From positions 2,604,001 to 2,668,000 of the forward strand of contig OY294069.1 of assembly GCA_958510875.1 (NCBI GenBank): a stretch of 64,000 nucleotides of DNA. The letters run 5' to 3'. Position 1 is the stretch's first letter. Each line of letters starts with the position of its first letter. Shown one piece after another: positions 58,455-64,000 of the stretch. The notes beneath the pieces are model-generated. The model was not told the DNA's origin, ran no database searches, and saw only the letters and a list, made by a program, of their open reading frames with translations. This DNA is from Endomychus coccineus. Taxonomy: Eukaryota > Arthropoda > Insecta > Coleoptera > Endomychidae. Both the position numbers and the translations under genes were made by a program.

Positions 58455-59275
58455 GCATTATGTTGGGGATAATTGCCCGCTGCGACCTAATTGTGTTCCC
58501 TTCTGCTGCTGGGCCATTCAGGATTTATCAAGAGCTGCATCAGTTCCTTCAACCCTGTATATCTTAGAAAATTGAAGATGTCAGATGGCTCAATGTTAGG
58601 TAAATCACCTTCATCTATTTGGTACACTCCTAGGTGTCATGTCCTTGGTTTTTACCAATGTGCATTCTGCAAGGATGTGAATAAATGTTTCTTCTTTCTC
58701 TTTGCAGAACTTGCACTTTTCTTCCTCTACTCATCCAAGCGTCTAAGGTGTCCTTTCAACCGGCAATGCCTTGTTAGGATGCCCGTTAGTATTCTGAGTT
58801 GATTTTTTCCTAGATTGATGCAGTCGTTAGATTTCTTCTGGTTATAGTTTTCCAGAAGGAACTTGGCCTGTGTCAGTCCTTGTAGTCCTATCCAGTGATA
58901 GTTCTTGTGTTTTTCCATTATTATGCTTATTGAGCAAAAGGATTCAGGTCCAAGAAATGAAGTTTCGGTTACTTTTTTCGCTAGTCCGTCCTGCTTTTTC
59001 GTTTCCTTTCACCCCGGTATGTCTCGGAATCTATAGGATTGTAGATTCAGTTTCTCTAAGCATTTCCAGACTATCTTGGAGGTGATAACGTGGGAGCTCT
59101 GCGCGTCGATTGACTATCCGACTATCTCTTTCTATATTGAACTGAACACATTTTCATATAGCTACAATTTCCGCTAGGAAAATGCTCGGGAATTTGCCTT
59201 ACGCTTCCAGAGTATTTCGTTCTAGGCCCATATATTCTCCTATTCCAGTTCCTTCTGTTGCTTTGGAGTTGATCA
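58455..59275 (-). pseudogene. LINE RNase H and C-terminal domain (R1/Jockey-type)
   Basis: Minus strand, from 59270: GTGIGEYMGLERNTLEA and SIFLAEIVAI (the GxG and AExxAI blocks of RNase H), DSLEMLRE, and IPRHTGVKGNEKAGRTSEK (the W-PGHxGxxGNExAD block; Trp and Asp lost). After shifts come LTQAKFLLENY and LRILTGILTRHCRLKGHLRR (the LTGHxxLxxHL block), then KREKEETFIHILAECTL (C...EEtxxHiLxeC zinc-finger-like end). Gene order and spacing are those of R1/Jockey-group ORF2 ends. Not clearly the same family as 51493. Confidence 0.8.
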
Positions 59276-59279
59276 TAGT

Positions 59280-60050
59280 TCGCGTCAACTTAAATATTTC
59301 GTGCACTATAATTTATTCCAAGATAAATCAGTAAAGTCTAAGACTTCGAGGCAAAGAAACAGTCTATAAGCGAATATTGTATGACACGACGCCTGAAAGC
59401 CGAATTGCCGCCATTTTTTTGCGTAAACACATCTCGGTATACGACAATGGGGACATTAAACTCGTCGTACTCTATATAATTTTAACGATCTACAATTTAA
59501 TCAACGAGTTCTACTAACTAAACAATTCTTTGTCTGGGTCTCCGATGGGACCGGTCCCATTCAACGGCCATACATGTTCGTCAAGCACCGAAAACTGGTT
59601 ACCATCGCGGGCAGGCCGCGAGTCCAAGTCGCTGATGCCGCCGAGAGCCCGTACGGTCTATTTTCATTCCTCACTCTCTATTTATTAAGGTGTTCAACGT
59701 CTCTCTGATATACCTGCATGCACGCCAATAAACCAGCTTATGAGCGAGACCGGCAGAGGGCGGTTCGCGCTCAGGTATAGCCAATCTCTAAACGTCATAA
59801 CTTGTTTACCAAGCCAATGGGAAAACACATTCTTCATTGACCGGCCACATAAAATACATGTGTCACTCACTTACGCTACGTCTGTACATATAGGCACGCA
59901 TATACTGAAAGAAGAAGCGGATTCAGTTTTCTTTTTCAGTTACATACATTGCGAAAAAATAGTATGAAACGTCTGAAAACGCATAATATAAACACCACAT
60001 TTTCAACCTGTCATACAGATTATAGTGAAATTCGATGTAATTGTTACCAT
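59280..60050. other. No gene recognised; less AT-rich
   Basis: 59540-59760 is relatively G+C-rich (gggaccggtccc palindrome at about 59548; gggcaggccgcgag). The 75-codon frame at 59740-59967 has no motif. Candidate regulatory or unannotated host sequence, unproven. Confidence 0.3.
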
Positions 60051-60059
60051 AATTCATTT

Positions 60060-61150
60060 GTTTCCATTAAATCACGAACGATGTATCTATTACAGAACGC
60101 TAAAAGACCTTTTTTACTCCCCGTCTATTCGAAGCTTCATTCGATACGCTAATTGTAGGGATTATCGGTATACTAGTCGTTAAATTGTTCATAATATTTT
60201 TCATATTGAGTATGAGATTTCGATGGCAACTGGCAACATCTTCTTCGGCCGTTTTCCGCATTTCGGGAAAGTCCCCATCGCAATCGCCATATTCGTACAA
60301 TTTATCTGTCAAATTAATGATAAATCATTGTTACCAACCTAACCCTAATAACTAAATATATCTATCTGAAAATAAAGAACAAAACTCACTAATTTCATGA
60401 ATATTCTTTTTGTAAAAAAGTAAATTAAAGTAGCAGAGTAAAAAAAATAGTATACAGAACTTGTTTCATCATACGTTTTCGTCAAAACCGTCCTAAAACA
60501 AGTTCTCTAATATACTATTTTGAACTCCGTGTGTTCATAGCTTCATTCGATTCTAGGGATTTTCAGTTTTCAAGGGTTGGCGGTACTAATTCTTGACTTT
60601 GACACTTCATGAACTTCACTTTCGTTTACAATCCTTCATAAATGATACGAAATAAAATGAATTTTTACCTTTCTATCAGTAAAATAGTGTGAGAACTTGT
60701 TTCATCAGGCGTTTTGGCGAATTCGCTCATTGGAGAACTCAACTCTCGCGGTCGTCGTACGCCAAAACCGTCCGAATGAAACTTGCTCTATATGTATTAT
60801 TTTCTACTCCGCTTATGTTCGAAGCTCCTTTCGATTCGCTTATTCTAGGGATTTTTAGTTTTTAAGGGTTGGCGTTACTAATTCTTGACTTTGACACTTC
60901 ATGAACTTCACTTTCGTTTACAATTTTTCATAACTGATACGAACTAGAACGTAGATCGTTTAATTTTAGGGTAGGTACCAATTATTCTCTACATTCACAG
61001 TAATATTCGAATTATCGTACCAACCTGGAAGTAAAAAATGAAAATCAATAAGTTCATCAATTTATTTTTCTACAACAAGTGAATTAAAAGGCAGATTAGA
61101 AAAAATTGTATAGAGAACTCGTTCTTTAATATTCTATTTTGCGCGATTGA
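60060..61150. repeat. Degenerate direct repeats, about 292-bp period
   Basis: cattcgattctagggatttt through gacacttcatgaacttcact at 60543-60640 recurs at 60835-60930 (292 bp apart). A weaker copy is at 60120-60170, and the gagaactcgttct edge recurs at 61110. The unit at 60447-60518 contains an inverted repeat, cagaacttgttt against aaacaagttct. Family unknown. Confidence 0.75.
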
Positions 61151-61154
61151 AGTT

Positions 61155-61600
61155 TGATAGCTTACCACGTGTTTCCAAGACCACCACAGATGAAATGACA
61201 TTTTAAGACGTTTTTTACTTACGAGGAAATTGCAATCAGCTGATGGGTATCATTTTCAATGAACAATCGCAAGCATAACAATAAACTAAATTGACCCGGT
61301 CTGATTCGACCAAACGCTGGTTTCTCATATAACCGATCGCACCATATTTAATTTAACACGTGCAAGTGTGAATTCCAATGCAGACAACCTGCTACCGGAG
61401 TTATTTAAATCAATTATCTCGTTTCCGTTGCACCTAAAATTCTAAGTCGTGAACCTAGATGTATCAACGCAATATCTTACGACTAATTTGGAACGGAACT
61501 AAACTCGGTCAGGTAAATCAAACATATTGAAGTGAGAAAACGAGGAGGAATTTAACATTTTCCTCTTACTGGTTGAATCATCTGATAGTGCCTGATATGT
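61155..61600. other. No gene recognised
   Basis: AT-rich spacer. Confidence 0.4.
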
Positions 61601-61604
61601 CACG

Positions 61605-61880
61605 AAGAGCATATATAAGTACGTCTATACAATAAGATGGACTAATATCACAAACTGACTCACTCGATCACCCACTCACTCATTACGCAATCTTTGAAAC
61701 TGTGAAGCCGACGGATCTTCTAAGAAGCGATTTTTCGAAATTTCACTCCAAAGGAGTTTAAAAGGAATATGACAGCTGATTCATAATAATAACATAATTT
61801 GTTCACATGACAGGCAGCTGTCCATAGATCGATGGCTCATCACAGCGCAGATTATCCCTGAGAGATCAGATTACGTTTAC
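61605..61880 (+). repeat. Interspersed repeat module, copy 1
   Basis: cactcactcattacgc, then gaagccgacgg, then gaaatttcactccaaagg, then acatgacaggcagctgtcca and atggctcatcac. A related copy is at 62840-63330. Family not identified. Confidence 0.6.
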
Positions 61881-61884
61881 GTGA

Positions 61885-62150
61885 CAGAAATTTGATACAT
61901 TCGGGTCGATTCTGCTTGCTCATTGCTATAAACCTTGCTGTTCGAGTCATATTGCTATCTTCCTAAGATATAACAATATGATTATGAAATGACATATTCT
62001 GTTTGGACTGTTGAAGCAAGGTTGGATATCAATTCTGTCTTAGCAATATTGCTATCAAGAACTTCCAGAATCAGTGCATTCAGAGCTGACAACATTGTAT
62101 TTCAAGAATCACTAGCATAAACCTAAACACATTAATGTTAAATTTAAAAT
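61885..62150. other. Flank of possible Harbinger fragment; gcaatatt-rich
   Basis: Contains scattered 'attgctat' and 'agcaatat' words, also frequent in 62530-62660. No clear unit could be defined. Confidence 0.25.
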
Positions 62151-62153
62151 TTT

Positions 62154-62399
62154 TCAGCCTGTCAATCCTTTTATGCCCACCTGTAAGTGGAAAGTAACAA
62201 TATTCTCATCAAAAAATTTCCTCAAATCTTCTATTATATCAAACGCAGCTATTTTATTCAGGCGGAATAGTTTGGTGAACTTTTCTGTTGGTAAATTAAA
62301 GAAATTGCTGGTCTCTCTAATATGCCGGTATTGTAGTCTAAGAATTTCCCTTACAATTAAATATTCTAAAGTATCTTGAATAAAAGAATTCATAACCAC
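62154..62399 (-). pseudogene. Possible PIF/Harbinger (HARBI1-like) transposase N-terminus
   Basis: An 81-codon frame reads REILRLQYRHIRETSNFFNL then EKFTKLFRLNKIAAFDIIED and LRKFFDE. A 'F..LFRLxKxxxxxIIxxL' pattern is common at the start of HARBI1-type nucleases. The catalytic domain is absent. This rests on one short pattern and could be wrong; a host HARBI1-derived gene exon is a less likely alternative. Confidence 0.35.
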
Positions 62400-62830
62400 C
62401 TAGCATCTACCTATTTCCAATATTTTCGAGGTCTTGGGAGAAATAGTAATGAAGCAAATGGTTTTCCACCATATTCCTATTCTTTCTTCTTGTCTTGTTA
62501 TGCTTGGCAAGCACTATTATGAGGTTACTGAGGTAGCAATATTGATAGCAAGATTGCTCTAAAAATGACACATCATATTGCTCAGAATTGATGACCAGAA
62601 TAGTAATATTCCGAATCTGGCTGTGAAAGCAATATTTTTTCTTGACGATATTGCTATTTGCAAACAGAAGAGGTCTGGTTGACCGCCGAAATATGTTTGT
62701 GGCAGACCATTCCATATGATAGGCATCCCTGCATTTTAACATGATATAGAGTATTGTTAACGTCTTTCTACTATCGCAGCGGCGTAGCCGACGCTTTGTT
62801 CTACAGGTATAAATCATTTCTGCTGGCGTA
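62400..62830. other. 136-codon frame, probably repeat-derived
   Basis: The minus frame at 62407-62817 has no domain that I recognise. Its 5' part (62696-62775) is a direct repeat of 63410-63495 (ggcagac.ccattccatat, atagagtat, tgtcttt.c), which argues against a gene. Confidence 0.35.
62696..62775 (+). repeat. Direct repeat, copy 1 (copy 2 at 63410-63495)
   Basis: Shared words in the same order: tggcagac, ccattccatat, ggatatccctg/ggcatccctg, atagagtat, gtctttc. Confidence 0.65.
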
Positions 62831-62839
62831 ACACGCGAT

Positions 62840-63330
62840 CAATAGCTAGTCTATATATAGAAGAGAAATACCATCCACTCACTCGCTCACTCACTCATCA
62901 CGAATTCCTCGAAAATATAATGAGGACTGACTTGGTAGATAAAATTATGTGCCTTGTACAACGTAGGCCAGTGCTACTCAAACCTGAGTTCGCGGTTCAT
63001 AAGCCTATATAGATTTAATGCGATCACTAATTAAAGTGTGCACAAAAGCAATTTTTGGAATGTAGGTAAAATAATTGACTGTCAATATTTTCTCAAACTG
63101 GTCCGTGGATGCCAAGGAAAAATATATACCGGTCCGTCACTGAAAAAAGTTCGAGTAGCACTGACGTAGGTACCCGCTTAGAATAGATTTTGTGAAACTC
63201 GATCCCAAACGGGGTAAAAGGGATTCGATATATTTTGACATCACATATAATCACGTACAATTTACATGACAGACAAATCCACAGATTAATGGCTCATTAT
63301 CACAGTTCAGACTGCTTATATTAATATGAC
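62840..63330 (+). repeat. Interspersed repeat module, copy 2, interrupted by a MITE
   Basis: ctcactcactcatcacgaat (62878), then a hAT MITE (62969-63163), then gtgaaactcgatcccaaacg, tttacatgacagacaaatcc and aatggctcattatcac (63190-63305). Same module as 61605-61880. Confidence 0.65.
62969..63163. mobile_element. hAT-type MITE, 195 bp, 8-bp TSD
   Basis: Starts CAGTGCTACTCAAAC and ends GTTCGAGTAGCACTG: 15-bp inverted ends with one mismatch. Flanked by ACGTAGGC (62961-62968) and ACGTAGGT (63164-63171), an 8-bp target duplication with one change. No coding capacity. Confidence 0.9.
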
Positions 63331-63409
63331 AGACAACACATAACCCATCAATAAGACAGGTATCGTTTAAATGACAGCTGATAAAATATTGACAGTCACA
63401 TAATGTCCA

Positions 63410-63495
63410 TGGCAGACACCATTCCATATCGTGGATATCCCTGTCAACTCAAATGAACTTTCACATGACATAGAGTATAATTTTATGTCTTTCCA
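63410..63495 (+). repeat. Direct repeat, copy 2
   Basis: See 62696-62775. This copy has a small insertion (about 14 bp) before atagagtat. Confidence 0.65.
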
Positions 63496-63499
63496 CCCA

Positions 63500-64000
63500 C
63501 TTAGCTGTTTCCAGTCATTAGCATTTTTTTCTCCAACACTCTCTATTCTATGATTAAAAACTAGAGCGTAACGTGTATAATTCTGACAGTATCGGCATGC
63601 ATATTCTGTATCAGTTTGCGACTAATCGGAAATGGCTTAGCTAATTTCTTGAAGCAATTCATTATCTCGATCCACGCCTTGTCGTGGAATACAGCGTTCA
63701 TATGACGACCTTTTTCCGGTTGCTATGGTTACATATTAATATTCACGACCCTCGCGTTTATTACATTCATCATTTCAAGTGACAGTTTGCACTGTTTACG
63801 GGACAAATGAGTTTGACAAAACTATTATTATTAATTTATAAAGGCTTGTTAGAAAAAGTATAGTCTACTCACACGTTTGGAATTGCATATTTCACGTATA
63901 AACACAGATTCAACACTTACTGCTTCAGATGACATCATTAAATACAAGAAAAAAACGGATAAACAAAATAAATAAATAAAATTTAAAGTAGAAGGATGAT
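63500..64000. other. No gene recognised
   Basis: AT-rich to the window edge; nothing named. Confidence 0.4.

Overview
This window looks like AT-rich eukaryotic DNA from an arthropod, most likely an insect. The evidence is its transposon mix (Penelope-like elements, Jockey/CR1/R1-type LINEs, Tc1/mariner, hAT, 17.6/297-like gypsy), short decayed reading frames, and long AT-rich stretches with no coding signal. I found no intact host gene, no tRNA or rRNA gene, no CRISPR array and no bacterial-style operon. It is best read as an intergenic or intronic 'graveyard' in which nearly every recognisable coding stretch is a broken transposon. A short or spliced host exon could still hide in it.

Layout: 1-0.6 kb holds two copies of a terminal-repeat-like unit. 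1.95-3.23 kb is a full-length but decayed Tc1/mariner element with TA duplications. 4.2-5.9 kb is the best-preserved Penelope-like element (family A here), with reverse transcriptase, GIY-YIG endonuclease and a downstream hammerhead-ribozyme-like fold. 6-17.9 kb carries LINE, PLE and mariner fragments. 17.9 kb has an (AC)57 microsatellite. 21.8-25.1 kb has two LINE relics. 29.5-31.4 kb is an internally deleted hAT element with a perfect 8-bp target duplication. 34.2-36.0 kb is a family A PLE split by a 1,411-bp solo LTR. 39.6-43.9 kb has family B PLEs and a LINE tail. 47.2-48.2 kb is a third PLE (family C) bounded by inverted terminal arms, followed directly by a LINE (48.2-50.0 kb). 51.5-55.2 kb holds an RNase H-bearing LINE, a gypsy LTR/leader and more PLE pieces. 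56.5-58.1 kb is a minisatellite apparently amplified from the tail of PLE family B. 58.5-59.3 kb is an R1-type LINE end. 60-63.5 kb contains unclassified repeats, a possible Harbinger fragment and a hAT MITE.

The main theme is PLE biology. At least four, probably six, sequence families of CUGANGA...GAAAC hammerhead-like motifs lie in or near PLE remnants. Most show an extra nucleotide before helix II and a self-complementary ACGU or GUAC at the minimal helix III. One PLE tail seems to have seeded a roughly 33-copy tandem array.

Limits: all homology calls come from reading translated motifs by eye. Boundaries of decayed elements are approximate, and LINE clade names and PLE family letters are local labels.
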